Shown piece by piece: positions 34,712 to 44,669 of a stretch of 64,000 nt of DNA. The stretch covers positions 1-64,000 of the forward strand of contig CAWFXP010000005.1 of NCBI GenBank assembly GCA_963819905.1, read 5' to 3'. This DNA is from CAWCQC01 sp963819905 (lineage in GTDB: Bacteria; Actinomycetota; Thermoleophilia; Gaiellales; Gaiellaceae). The notes beneath the pieces were generated by a model. The model searched no databases. It worked only from the letters and a program-made list of their open reading frames with translations, and was not told the origin of the DNA. A program made the position numbers and the translations under genes. Numbering within the stretch: the stretch's first letter is position 1; every line of letters starts with the position of its first letter.

Positions 34712-37229
34712 TCAGTCGTCGCGGCGCGGCCCGCGGTCGCGCCGCGGCCCGCGGTCGCGGTCGCGGTCGCGGCGCTCGCCGTGCCTGCGCCTCCTCGGGC
34801 GGCCGCGGCGGCGCGTCCTTCGCGCGCTCCATCAGCGCCTCGGGGGTCACGAGCCCGCCGTCCTCGTGCTTGGCGACGAGGCTGAGGCCGATCCGGCCCG
34901 CGGGCCTTGTCGACCTCCTGGACGAGCACGTCGACGGTGTCGCCCGCGGCCGAGCACGTCCTCGATGTGCCCGAGCCGGCCGGGGCCGACGTTCGAGACG
35001 TGCAGCAGCCCGTCGGTTCCCTTCTTCAGCTCGACGAAGGCGCCGAACTGCGGTCGTGCGGACGACCTTGCCGGTGTAGGTGTCGCCGACCTCGGGCTCG
35101 CTGCGTCAGCGCCTTGATCGCCGTGAGCCGCCTCGTCTGCCTTCGTCCCGTCGGTCGCGTAGACGAGGACGGTGCCGTCCTCCTCGATGTCGATCTGGAC
35201 GTCGTAATCGGCCTCGAGCGGCGCGGATCGTCTCGCCGCCCTTGCCGATGACGAGCCCGATCTGCTCGGGATCGATCTGCACGGACGTGATCCGCGGCGC
35301 GTGCGCCGGGAGCTCCTCGCGCGCGTCGGCGATCGTCTCGGCCATCCGGTCGAGGATGAACTCGCGCGCCTCCTTGGCCTGGGTGAGGGCGGTCCGCATG
35401 ATCTCCTGCGTGACGCCCGTGATCTTGATGTCCATCTGGAGAGCCGTGACGCCGAGCCGCGTGCCTGCGACCTTGAAGTCCATGTCGCCGAGGTGGTCCT
35501 CGGCGCCCTGGATGTCCGTGAGGATCACGTGCGTCGTCGCCCTCCTTGATGAGGCCCATGGCGATCCCGGCGACGGGGCGCTTCATCTTGACGCCGGCCG
35601 CGAGCAGCGCCAGCGTCGATGCGCAGACCGAGCCCATCGACGACGAGCCGTTCGACTCGAGCGTCTCCGAGACGAGCCGGATCGTGTAGGGGAACTCCGA
35701 CTCGTCCGGGATCATCGGCTCGAGCGCGCGCTGCGCGAGGTTGCCGTGGCCGATGTCGCGGCGCTTCGGGCCCGCGCATGAAGCCCGGTCTCGCCGACCG
35801 AGAAGGGCGGGAAGTTGTAGTGGTGCATGAAGCGCCGCTCCTGCTCGAGCGACAGGTCGTCGATCCGCTGGCCCTCCTTGGCCGTGCCCAGCGTCAGCAG
35901 CGTCATGATCTGCGTCTGACCGCGCGTGAAGAGCGCCGAGCCGTGCGTGCGCGGCGCGACGTCCACCTCGCAGGTGATCGGCCGGATCTCGTCCGTGCCG
36001 CGGCCGTCCGGCCGGCGCTTGTCGACGGCGATCTTCCGCCGCACGAGCTCCTTGTAGATCGCCTCGCAGCCTTCTTCACGAGACTGCCTCGTCAGCGTGT
36101 CCTTGGCGGCGCGGCGCCTCCTCCGCTCCGCCGCGGGCGGTGCCGACCGGGAAGGGGAGCTCGACCGTCCTCGACGATCCGGCTGAACAGGAGGTCGCGC
36201 TTCGCCGACTTCAGCTCCTTCGAGTCCTGCTCGGCATCGGTCAGCGCCCGCAGCTCGGCTCTCGAACTGGCGCCGGACCGGGTCGACCGACCGCCTCGAG
36301 GCGAGCGTGCTCGAGGAGTGCGAGCGAGGCTCGACGCGCACCTGGCGGCGGCGGACGATTTCGTCCTCGGTCGAGTCCATCGTGAGCGCAGGGCAGAGCT
36401 CCGCCTCGATCTCCTCGACGGCGACGCCCGCCTCGCGGAGGCCCTCGGCCATGATGCGCTCGCTGATCCGGCCGCGTGAGCCGCGCCTCGAGCTCGGCGG
36501 TCAGTCTCCGGGTCGAGGATCTTCGGCTTCCCGGCGGCGCGGCGCAGCTCCTCCTGCGCCTCGCAGAGCTCCTGGATCTCCTGGTGTGCGAGCTCGAGCG
36601 CCGCGAGCAGCGTCGTCCTCGGCGATCTCCTCGGCGCCGCACTCGACCATGGTGATCGCGTCCTTCGTCCCGACGACGAGCAGGTCGAGCGACGAGGCCT
36701 CGAGCTCGGGAAGCGTCGGGTCGACGATCAGGCGGCCGTCGTCGTCCATCCCGATCCGGACGGCGCCGACGGGCCCGAGGAAGGGCAGCGAGGAGACCAT
36801 GAGCGCCGCCGACGCGCCGTTGATGCAGAGCACGTCGTGACGCGACGACCTGGTCGGCCGAGAGGACGGTCGCGATGACCTGCACCTCGTTCTTGAACCC
36901 CTTCGGCCAGAGCGGCCTGATCGGCCGGTCGACCATCCGGGCGGTCAGGATGGCCCGCTCGGTCGGGCGCCCTTCCCGCTTGAAGAAGCCGCCGGGGATC
37001 TTGCCCGGCCGCGTACATCCGCTCCTCGACGTCCACCGTCAGCGGGAAGAAGTCCGCGCCCTCGCGGGCCTCGGACCTCCCCTGCGCCGTGGCGAGCACC
37101 ATCGTGTCGCCCGACCGGCACGACCACGGCGCCGTCGGCCTGCTTCGCGAGGTGGCCGGTCTCGAACCGGACCTCACGTCCTCCTACGGAACGCGTGACC
37201 GCGTGCCGCTCGGAAGCAACCATCGTCAT
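34712..37229 (-). CDS. pnp: Polyribonucleotide nucleotidyltransferase, multiply frameshifted
   Basis: PNPase, about 830 residues after repair: two RNase PH domains, a KH domain with IGLVIGKGGETIRA, and an S1 domain (TYTGKVVRTT, QFGAFVELKKGTDGLL). It degrades RNA 3'-5' phosphorolytically. More than eight single-base indels break it; the ones I resolved in the S1/KH part are each fixed by deleting one base. The true end, TGA at 34712-34714, follows an Arg/Asp tail (RDRDRDRGPRRDRG…). ATG 37229 (or 37223) follows AAGGAGG. Confidence 0.9.
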
Positions 37230-37249
37230 GTCCCCTCCTTACCCCTCGA

Positions 37250-37328
37250 GGCGGAAGGCGGAGGCGGAGGTTTGAGGCAATCCCCGCGGGGCCGGGGCTC
37301 CCTCAAACTTCCGCCGGCGCCTTCCGCC
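37250..37328 (-). promoter_or_regulatory. Long stem-loop between rpsO and pnp
   Basis: Outer arms GGCGGAAGGCG (37250-37260) and CGCCTTCCGCC (37318-37328) pair perfectly over 11 bp. Inner arms 37263-37277 and 37301-37315 pair over 15 bp with one mismatch. A 2x2 internal loop separates them and the 23-base apical part contains CCCCGCGGGG. It lies 9 bases past the rpsO stop and about 20 before the pnp start. It lacks a U-run, so an RNase-processing or attenuation role is more likely than termination. Confidence 0.75.
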
Positions 37329-37336
37329 GGCGTAGG

Positions 37337-37606
37337 CTAGCGCCGAAGGCCCAGCTCCTGGATCAGCGTGCGGTAGCCCTCGAGATCCTTCTTCTGGAGG
37401 TAGTCGAGGAGGCGCCGGCGCTGGCCGACGAGCTTCAGCAGGCCACGCCGCGAATGGTGATCCTTCGCGTGGGTCTGCACGTGCGCCGTCAGGTCGTTGA
37501 TGCGCCGCGTCAGGAGAGCGATCTGCACCTCCGGCGAGCCCGTATCGGCCTCGCTGCGGCCGTGCTGGCCGACGATCTCCTGCTTCACCTCGGTGGTCAA
37601 ACTCAT
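37337..37606 (-). CDS. rpsO: 30S ribosomal protein S15
   Basis: 89 residues, the normal length. Conserved segments TGSPEVQIALLTRRINDLTA, HAKDHHSRRGLLKLVGQRR and RLLDYLQKKDLEGYRTLI are intact, and no frameshift is present although both neighbours have them. S15 binds 16S rRNA early in 30S assembly. The rpsO-pnp order is widely conserved. Confidence 0.97.
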   Translation of the reverse strand: MSLTTEVKQEIVGQHGRSEADTGSPEVQIALLTRRINDLTAHVQTHAKDHHSRRGLLKLVGQRRRLLDYLQKKDLEGYRTLIQELGLRR

Positions 37607-37666
37607 CGGCAGAAGGCTAGCAGCTGCCTCGGCAGCCGGCTGAGCATCCACTAACGTCCTGACGCC

Positions 37667-39086
37667 ATGGAGGCGTGGAGCGAGTCGGCGGGCATCGCCG
37701 CGGGCCATCCGGCGACGGCCCGGGCCGGCCTCGACGTCCTCCGGGAGGGCGGCTCGGCCGCGGATGCCGCCGTCGCCGCCTCGCTCGCCTCGTGCGTCGC
37801 CGAGACGGTGATGACGGGCATTGCGGGCAGGCGGCCACGCCATCGTCTGGGACGCCGCGACGGCGCGTGCGGAGCTGCTCGACTGCTTCGTCGCCGTGCC
37901 GGGCCTCGGCCAGAGCCGGTCCGCGTCTGCCCGCTCCTCGAGCTCGACATCGCGTTCGGCGAGCAGCCCGTTCCCTACGCCGTCGGAATCGCCAGCTGCG
38001 CCGTTCCGGGCCTTCCCGCCGGGCTCGGGGAGCTCTGGCGCCGGTTCGGCCGCTTGCCGTGGAAGCGCCTCTGCGAGCCGGCGATCGCGCTCGCGCGCGC
38101 CGGGCGTCCGGATGCCTCCTGCCCATGCGACCTGTCTCGCGATGCTCGAACCGGTCCTGACCATGCGCGAGGGTGGGCGCATCTACGCGCCCGGCGGCCG
38201 TCTGCTCGCGGACGGCGACCTCCTCAGCCAGCCTGGGCTCGTGCGGGCATTCGAGCTCCTCGCCGACGAGGGCGCCGAGACCTTCTACCGCGGCACCGTC
38301 GCCGCCGAGCTGCTGCAGCTCATGGAAGAGCGCGGGGGTCTCGTCACGGTCGACGATCTCGCCGCCTACCGTCCCCTCTGGCTCGTTCCCGTCGGCTGCG
38401 AGTACGCAGGCGTCTCGGTGTGGACCCGGTCGGGCCTGGCGGGCATCGTCGATACCCTCGCCCGTCTGCCCGTTCTGCGCGCGCTGGCGCCGGACGAGCG
38501 CGCGCTGGCGCTGGTTCGCGGGCTCGTCGCCGCCGACCTGCGCGGGCACACGACGAACCTGACGGTGGTGGACGGCGACGGCAACGCCTGCGTCCTGACC
38601 AGCAGCCTGGGGCTCGGCTCGGGTGACTTCCTGCCGGGCCTCGACGTTCACCTGAACAGCATGCTCGGGGAGTCGGAGCTGCTCGTCGGGGAGCTCGCGC
38701 CCGGCGAGCGGATGCAGAGCATGATGGCGCCAACGGTCGCGGTCGACGACGACGGCCTCGTCCTCGCCGCCGGGTCGGCCGGTGGAAGTCGGCTGCGAAG
38801 CGCGCTCGTCCAGGTTCTGGCGGGCATTCTCGACGAGGGCCTCGACCCGGTGTCCGCCGTCGAGCGGGCACGGCTCCATCCGGCCGGCGACGTCGTGCAC
38901 GTCGAGCCCGGGCTCCCCGAGACGGTCGTCCCGGCGCTCGAGGCGAGCGGGTACCGAATCAGGCGCTGGCCCGGGCAGCATCACTACTTCGGCGGGACGA
39001 GCGTGGTCGCGCGTCGCGGAGCAGCGGCGGACCCGAGGCGCAGCGGGCTGGCGCTGACGCTCGGGACGCCTGACCCAAGGGCGTAG
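37667..39086 (+). CDS. Gamma-glutamyltransferase-like Ntn hydrolase, frameshifted
   Basis: About 470 residues. It starts GIAAGHPATARAGLDVLREG and GGSAADAAVAASLASCVAET, typical of GGT. The autocleavage/nucleophile site is GHTTNLTVVDGDGNACVLTS, then SMLGESELLVGELAPGERMQ and MMAPTVAVDDDGLVLAAGSA. Three frame changes occur near 37825, 37930 and 38105. It is the only + strand gene within the super-operon, placed between rpsO and ribF, with a 60-base divergent gap to rpsO. Family members hydrolyse or transfer gamma-glutamyl groups or act as cephalosporin acylases; the exact substrate is unknown. Confidence 0.77.
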
Positions 39087-39090
39087 CGGG

Positions 39091-39960
39091 CTACCCGGGC
39101 CGCTCGGCGGACTTGGTCCGCGCCACGTCGTCCGCGATCTGGTCGACGAGGGCCTGCTCGCTCTCGAACGCGCGCTCGTCCCGCAGCCGCTCCCACAGCT
39201 CGATGCGGAGGTGGCTGCCGTAGAGGTCGCCCTCGAACTCGAGCAGGAACGCTTCGATGCGACGCTCATCGCCCCCGTAGTGCGGGTTCACGCCGATCGA
39301 GAGCGCCGCCCGGTGATCCAGCGCGTGCCCGGCGTAGATGCCGTAGGCGGGAACGAGCAGACCGGGCGGCACCGCGAGGTTGGCGGTGGGGAACCCGAGC
39401 GTGCCTCCCCGCTGGTCACCTGCCACGACGAGCCCCTCGAGCTCGTGCAGGGCGCCCGAGCAGGCCTGCCGCCCGGACGACGTCACCGTCTCGAAGCGCG
39501 GCACGGATGTTGCTCGACGAGACGTCGCCGACCTTCTCCACCGGACGCACGTCGAAGCCCATCTCGCGGAGCAGCTCGACGCTTCCGCTTCTGCCGCGTC
39601 CGAAGCGGAAATCCTCGCCGGCGACGATCGTCCTCGTCCCGATCGGCTCGAGGCAGGCGAGGACGAACTCGTGAGGCGAGAAACGGGCGAGCTCCGGCGT
39701 GAACTCGATCACGAGGACGTCGTCCGCGCCGGACGCCGCGAGCAGCTCGAGCCGGCGCTCGAACGTCGTCAGCAGCTGGACCTCGTAGCCGAGCACGACG
39801 CGCGGGTGCGGATGGAAGGTCACCGACGCACGAGCCGACGGTCCGTCGCTCTCGCCGCGTCGATGACGGCGCGATGGCCGCGGTGGACTCCGTCGAAGGT
39901 GCCGATGGCGACCGCCCGCTCGGCCGGCGCGAGCTCGCGCGGGTCGCGGGCGACGGTCAC
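39091..39960 (-). CDS. ribF: Riboflavin kinase / FAD synthetase, frameshifted
   Basis: About 290 residues. The N-terminal adenylyltransferase domain starts at GTG 39960 with AVAIGTFDGVHRGHRAVIDA, shifts frame near 39828, and continues VTFHPHPRVVLGYEV and VAGEDFRFGRGRSGSVELL. A second shift near 39440 leads to the C-terminal kinase domain (GTLGFPTANLAVPPGLLVPA, YGIYAGHA). Makes FMN and FAD. GTG overlaps the truB stop (GTGA). Confidence 0.9.
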
Positions 39961-40757
39961 GGCAGCACGGTCTCGGGTCGCGCCAGCCCGTCGCTGACCC
40001 GGGCGACCGCTACGAGCCGCCCGCCGCAGACGAGCCGGACCGGGCCGGTCCCGGGCCGCTCGACCGGACGGCCGCTTCGAACGAGCGGCTCCTCGGTCTC
40101 CTCGAGCTCGAGCGCGGGCAGGAACGGAAGCGCCTCGAGCGGCGGGAGCACGGTCTCCTCACCGGCATCGTCGACCGGAGAAGCCTCCGACGGCCGTGCG
40201 CCGCAACGACACGCAATGCCCGCCGAGCGCGTCGGCAATCGCGCGCACGTACGTACCGCTGCCGACGTGCAGCTCGAGCTCGATGTCGAGCCCGTCGCGA
40301 CGCCGGAGGCGGATGTCGTGCACCGCGCTCGACCGCACGGGCATCTCGACCGCGACGCCGCGCCGGTGGAGGCTGTAGGCGCGCTCGCCGCCGATCTTCA
40401 CGGCCGAGGCCGCCGGCACGCGGAGCTCGACCCTGCCCGAGAGGGACCGGAGCGCCGCATCGAGGTCATCAGGGATACCGGTCTCCTCGATGACCTCGCC
40501 CTCGGCATCGCCGGTGGCCGTGCGACGGCCGAGGCGGATCTCGGTCACGTAGCGCTTGTCGAGCCCCACGAGGTACCGGGCGAGTCGGGTTGCCCGCCCG
40601 AGCAGCACGAGCAGCAGCCCGCTCGCCGCGGGTCGAGGGTACCCGCGTGCCCGGCCTTGACGCCATACCGGCGGCGGAGCGACCCGACGACAGCGAAGGA
40701 CGAGGGGCCGACCGGCTTGTCGGACAGCACGAGGCCGCCCGCGTCGGGAAGGGTCAC
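39957..40757 (-). CDS. truB: tRNA pseudouridine-55 synthase, frameshifted
   Basis: About 265 residues. VLSDKPVGPSSFAVVGSLRR, GHAGTLDP (catalytic Asp), KRYVTEIRLGRRTATGDAEG and HVGSGTYVRAIADALG identify TruB, which makes pseudouridine 55 in the T-loop. Frames change near 40630 and 40180. The C-terminal part has the PUA-like tail VRLVCGGRLVAVARV. GTG 40757 overlaps the nrnA stop. Confidence 0.9.
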
Positions 40758-41764
40758 GCCTCGCCGGCCTGGACGACGTACTCCCGGCGGATGAACTCGA
40801 CGATCTCGTCGATCGACTTCTCGCTCGAGAACCCGGCTGCTTGCCTGTGGCCGCCCCCGGCGCTCTTCCTGGCGATCGCCGACACGTCCAGATCCTCGCC
40901 GGTCGAGCGCAGGCTGACACGCCACGTCGGGCCAACCTGCGTGGGCGGCTCGCGGATCAGGGCGACCATGGCGGCGCCCTCGACCGCACGGAGATGATCG
41001 ATGATGCCCTCCGAGAACGGCTCCTCCGCCCCGGCATCGTCGAAGTCGCGCTTGAGGAGGGTGGCGACGATCAGGCGCCCGCCCTCGTAGACCTCCGCCC
41101 GCTCGAGGGCTCGGGCGAGCAGCTTCAGCTTGGCGAAGGCGACGTTCTCGTAGACGTCCTGGAACACACGGTGGACGTCGGCGCCCGCCTCGACGAGCTC
41201 CGCCGCCAGGCGCAGGGTCTTCGGGGTCGTGTTGCGGTACTGGAAGCGACCCGTGTCGGTGACGATCGCGATGTAGAGCGCCTCCGCGATCTCGGGTATC
41301 AGCTCGACGTCGAGCTCGGCGAACAGGTCGCGGAGGATCTCGCCCGTGGACGAGGCCTCCCCGACGACCAGGTTGAGGCCCCCGAAGCAGGTGTTGTCGT
41401 GGTGGTGGTCGATGTCGATGACGAGCGGCGCGCGCTCGAGGAAGGCGTGGTCGGGGCCCATCCGGCGCTCGTTCGCACAGTCGAGCGCGATCACGACGCG
41501 GTCTCCCGCGTCCGCCGGGAGCTCACGCCGAAGCTCGCCGAAGGCCATGAAGTCGTACTCGGCGGGGAGCGGCACCGTCCCGAACAGGTACATGACCGCG
41601 TCCTTCCCGAGCTGGTCGAACGCGAGCTTCGCGGCGAGCAACGAGCCGAGCGCATCCCCGTCGGGGTTCTCGTGCGTCGTCAGGAGGAACCGGTCGTGGG
41701 CGCGGATCGCGTCAACGATCCTCTGAAGGGTCTCCTCCGTCTCGGATTGTCGGACTGAGCTCAT
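40754..41764 (-). CDS. nrnA: DHH/DHHA1 phosphoesterase (NrnA-like)
   Basis: 336 residues, intact. DHH motifs: TTHENPDGDALGSLLAA, VVIALDCAN, IDIDHHHDNTCFG and ALYIAIVTDTGRFQY; the C-terminal DHHA1 has SAGGGHRQAAGF. Such enzymes degrade nanoRNA and 3'-phosphoadenosine 5'-phosphate, or cyclic dinucleotides in relatives. Start ATG 41764 overlaps the rbfA end by 53 bases, so the true start may be a little downstream. The rbfA-nrnA-truB-ribF order is standard. Confidence 0.9.
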   Translation of the reverse strand: MSSVRQSETEETLQRIVDAIRAHDRFLLTTHENPDGDALGSLLAAKLAFDQLGKDAVMYLFGTVPLPAEYDFMAFGELRRELPADAGDRVVIALDCANERRMGPDHAFLERAPLVIDIDHHHDNTCFGGLNLVVGEASSTGEILRDLFAELDVELIPEIAEALYIAIVTDTGRFQYRNTTPKTLRLAAELVEAGADVHRVFQDVYENVAFAKLKLLARALERAEVYEGGRLIVATLLKRDFDDAGAEEPFSEGIIDHLRAVEGAAMVALIREPPTQVGPTWRVSLRSTGEDLDVSAIARKSAGGGHRQAAGFSSEKSIDEIVEFIRREYVVQAGEA

Positions 41765-42102
41765 CGAGCAACTTTGAGAGCCGGACGCCCTCCTCTGGGG
41801 TGCGATCGTACTCAAAGCGGAGCTGTGGGGTGCGCTTCAGGCGCAGCTCGCTGTTCACCCGCGCCTGCAGAAGGCCGCGCGACGACGAGAGGCCCTCGAG
41901 CGAGGCGGCTCGCTTCCGCTTCGAGCCGAGAACGCTCACGTAGACGGTCGCGTGACGGAGGTCGGGGCTCGCCCGAACGTCCGTCACGGTGACGAACCCG
42001 ATGCGCGGGTCCTTCGAGCTCGGTCAGGCCGTCCGAGATGACCGCTCGCAGCGCTTCGTTCACGCGGCGCATCCTCTCGCTCGGCGGGCGCGCCTCAGTC
42101 AT
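41712..42102 (-). CDS. rbfA: Ribosome-binding factor A, frameshifted
   Basis: About 130 residues. MRRVNEALRAVISDGLTEL in the first frame joins KDPRIGFVTVTDVRASPDLR in the next once one G near 42018 is removed; HATVYVSVLG and RVNSELRLKRTPQLRFEYD follow. RbfA matures the 16S 5' end in 30S assembly. Its ATG at 42102 overlaps the ylxP stop by 8 bases. Confidence 0.9.
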
Positions 42103-42400
42103 CGATCGTCACCACCCGGCGGTCGGCCGAGAGCAGCTCGTAGCCCCGGCCGAGCACGTACCGCTCGGCGCCGTCGAGGAGCTCGAGCACCGCCCCCTGC
42201 TCACGGGCCACGCACGCGAGCACCAGCCGTGAGCGCTGCCACACGTCGTGATGGTCGACCTCCGCGAGGGAAGCGCCGAAGCGACGGGCCAGGTTCCCCT
42301 TCAGCGAGAGCAGCTCCTTGCGCTTGCCCTTCAGCGAGTGGTTCTCGGGGAAGTGGAGATCGAGCGAGAGGATGCCGACGTACCCGGAGCTCCCCGGCAT
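42095..42400 (-). CDS. ylxP: DUF503 family protein (YlxP-like)
   Basis: 101 residues matching the DUF503 pattern: YVGILSLDLHFPENHSLKGK followed by RKELLSLKGNLARRFGASLA and EVDHHDVWQRSRLVLACVA. It lies between infB and rbfA, its conserved position. Function is unsettled; a role in translation is assumed only from context. ATG 42400 chosen because homology starts there. Confidence 0.85.
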   Translation of the reverse strand: MPGSSGYVGILSLDLHFPENHSLKGKRKELLSLKGNLARRFGASLAEVDHHDVWQRSRLVLACVAREQGAVLELLDGAERYVLGRGYELLSADRRVVTIDD

Positions 42401-42417
42401 CGGGCCAGTCCGGACTG

Positions 42418-44406
42418 CTACTCCGAGCTCGCCTCGGAGGTGTCCGGCGTCACGGCGGCAGGCGTCGCGAGCTCGGTGCGCTCGATCTCGCGCGTCTCGT
42501 AGAACTCGAGGACGTCGCCTTCCTTGACGTCGTTGAAGCCCTCGAGCTGCATGCCGCACTCGAAGCCCGCCTGCACCTCGCGAACGTCGTCCTTGAACCG
42601 CTTGAGGCTCGCCAGCGAGGTCTCGTAGACGACCGTGCCGTCCCGAACGACCCGAACCTGTGCGCTTCGCCTGATGGTGCCTTCGGTGACGTAGCAGCCT
42701 GCGATCACGCCGAGCCGCGAGATCCGGAAGAGAGCCCGCACCTCCGCCTCGCCGATCGTCTCCTCGACCTGCTCCGGCGAGAGCATGCCGACGAGCGCCT
42801 GCTCGATGTCCTCGGTCAGCTGGTAGATGACGCGGTACGTCCGGATGTCGACGCCCTCGCGATCGGCCAGGCCGCGCGCCTCGGCGTTCGGGCGGACGTT
42901 GAAGCCGACGACGATCGCGCTCGACGCGGACGCGAGCATCACGTCTCCCTCGGTGATCGCCCCGATCCCCGTGTGGATGACGTTGATGCGTACCTCCGGG
43001 TGCTGGATCTTCGCGAGCTCGCTCTCGACCGCCTCGAGCGAGCCCTGGACGTCGCCCTTCACGATGATGTTCAGATCCTGGACGATTCCCTCTCCGATGC
43101 GCGTGAAGAGGTCCTCGAGCGACGGGCCGCGCTTCGACTGCTGGGCCAGCTGCTCGGCGCGCAGCCGCTGGCCGCGCAGGCCGGCGAGGTGGCGCGCCTG
43201 ACGATCGTGCTCGACGACGCGCGCGTGCTCACCCGCCTGCGGAGGCTTGTCGAAGCCGAGGATCTCGACCGGCGTGCCCGGGTTCGCCTGCTTGACCCGT
43301 TCTCCGTGGAAGTCGTGGAGGGCACGCACCTTCCCCCACGCGTCGCCTGCGACGATCGCGTCGCCGACGCGCAAGGTGCCCCGCTGGACGAGCATCGTCG
43401 CGACCGGGCCGCGCCCGATGTCGAGCCGGCTCTCGATGATGGGACCGGAGGCTGGGGCCGTGGGGTTGGCGGTCAGCTCGAGCTCGGCGTCCGCGACGAG
43501 GAGCACCTTCTCGAGCAGGTCGTCGAGGTTCTGGCCGGTCTTCGCGGAGACGTCCGAGAACTGCGTCGTCCCGCCCCACTCCTCCGGCTGGAGCCCTTCC
43601 GCGACGAGCTCCTGGCGGACGCGCGTCGGGTTCGCGTCGTCCCGGTCGACCTTGTTCACCGCCACCACCATGGGCACGCCGGCGGCGCGCGCATGGCTGA
43701 TCGACTCCTTCGTCTGGGGCATGACCCCGTCGTCCGCGGCGACGACCAGCACGGCGATGTCGGTGACCTTGGCGCCGCGTGCGCGGAGCGCCGTGAACGC
43801 CTCGTGGCCGGGAGTGTCGAGGAAGGTGATCCGGCGGCCGTCGTGATCGATCTGATACGCGCCGATGTGCTGCGTGATGCCGCCGGCCTCCGTCTCGACG
43901 ACCGTGCTCTCACGGATCGCGTCGAGGAGCGTCGTCTTGCCGTGGTCGACGTGGCCCATGATGGTCACGACGGGCGGCCGCGGCATGAGGTCCGCCGGGT
44001 CGTCCTCGTAGACCTCGATCTCGAGCTCCTCGGCCGCGTGCTTGATCTCGACCTCGCGGCCGAGCTCTCCGGCGATCAGCTCGATCGCCCCGTCGCCGAG
44101 CGACTGCGTGATCGTGACCATCTCGCCGACGCCCATCATGATCTTGATGATCTGCGAGGCAGGAACGCCGAACGCAGCCGAGAGGTCCTTGACGGTCGCG
44201 CCGGAGGCCACCTTGACCGGCCCGGTCTTCTCGATCGGCGCCTGCGCCTCGCGCGGCGCCTTCGGCTGCGCCGCAGTGTCGCGCGAGCGAATGTCGCCCG
44301 GGCGCGGACGCGGCGTGTCGATGACGACCCGGCGCTTTCGTTTCGCGCCGGGGGTGCCCTGCCGCGGCCTCAGAGGCCGCTGCGGCTTGTTTCCGCCATT
44401 CGCCAT
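42418..44406 (-). CDS. infB: Translation initiation factor IF-2
   Basis: 662 residues, on the short side because the N-terminal low-complexity region is only about 60 residues. It has IF2_N (VKDLSAAFGVPASQIIKIMM), the G domain with GHVDHGKTTLLD, DTPGHEAF and NKVD, then domains II-IV ending near CGMQLEGFNDVKEGDVLEF. It brings initiator tRNA to the 30S subunit. Fully intact, in contrast to the genes just downstream of it. Confidence 0.97.
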   Translation of the reverse strand: MANGGNKPQRPLRPRQGTPGAKRKRRVVIDTPRPRPGDIRSRDTAAQPKAPREAQAPIEKTGPVKVASGATVKDLSAAFGVPASQIIKIMMGVGEMVTITQSLGDGAIELIAGELGREVEIKHAAEELEIEVYEDDPADLMPRPPVVTIMGHVDHGKTTLLDAIRESTVVETEAGGITQHIGAYQIDHDGRRITFLDTPGHEAFTALRARGAKVTDIAVLVVAADDGVMPQTKESISHARAAGVPMVVAVNKVDRDDANPTRVRQELVAEGLQPEEWGGTTQFSDVSAKTGQNLDDLLEKVLLVADAELELTANPTAPASGPIIESRLDIGRGPVATMLVQRGTLRVGDAIVAGDAWGKVRALHDFHGERVKQANPGTPVEILGFDKPPQAGEHARVVEHDRQARHLAGLRGQRLRAEQLAQQSKRGPSLEDLFTRIGEGIVQDLNIIVKGDVQGSLEAVESELAKIQHPEVRINVIHTGIGAITEGDVMLASASSAIVVGFNVRPNAEARGLADREGVDIRTYRVIYQLTEDIEQALVGMLSPEQVEETIGEAEVRALFRISRLGVIAGCYVTEGTIRRSAQVRVVRDGTVVYETSLASLKRFKDDVREVQAGFECGMQLEGFNDVKEGDVLEFYETREIERTELATPAAVTPDTSEASSE

Positions 44407-44415
44407 CGGATCAGC

Positions 44416-44664
44416 TTATCCCTCGCGCCAAACAGCCTGCAAACCGGGCGGAATCTCGATCGGCTCCCGAAGCGTGCGGGCGAACCCGCGGCGCGCCACG
44501 GCGCGCTCGAAGCACGCGCGGGAGCAGCACGTGTAGGCGCCCCTGCCGGGAGCGCTGCCTGTCGGATCGAGTGCGAGCCTCCCGCCCCGGGCGACGAAGC
44601 GGGCGAGCTCCCCTTTCGGTGCCTTCCGGCCGCAGCCGACGCACGTCCTGACCGGGGCCGTCAC
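44416..44664 (-). CDS. ylxR: YlxR (DUF448) RNA-binding protein
   Basis: 82 residues. RTCVGCGRKAPKGELARFV and GRGAYTCCSRACFERA are the DUF448 signature. It sits between nusA and infB as usual. In other bacteria the protein binds RNA or influences RNase P; here the role is inferred only from family and position. Confidence 0.9.
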   Translation of the reverse strand: MTAPVRTCVGCGRKAPKGELARFVARGGRLALDPTGSAPGRGAYTCCSRACFERAVARRGFARTLREPIEIPPGLQAVWREG

Positions 44665-44669
44665 GGCCG

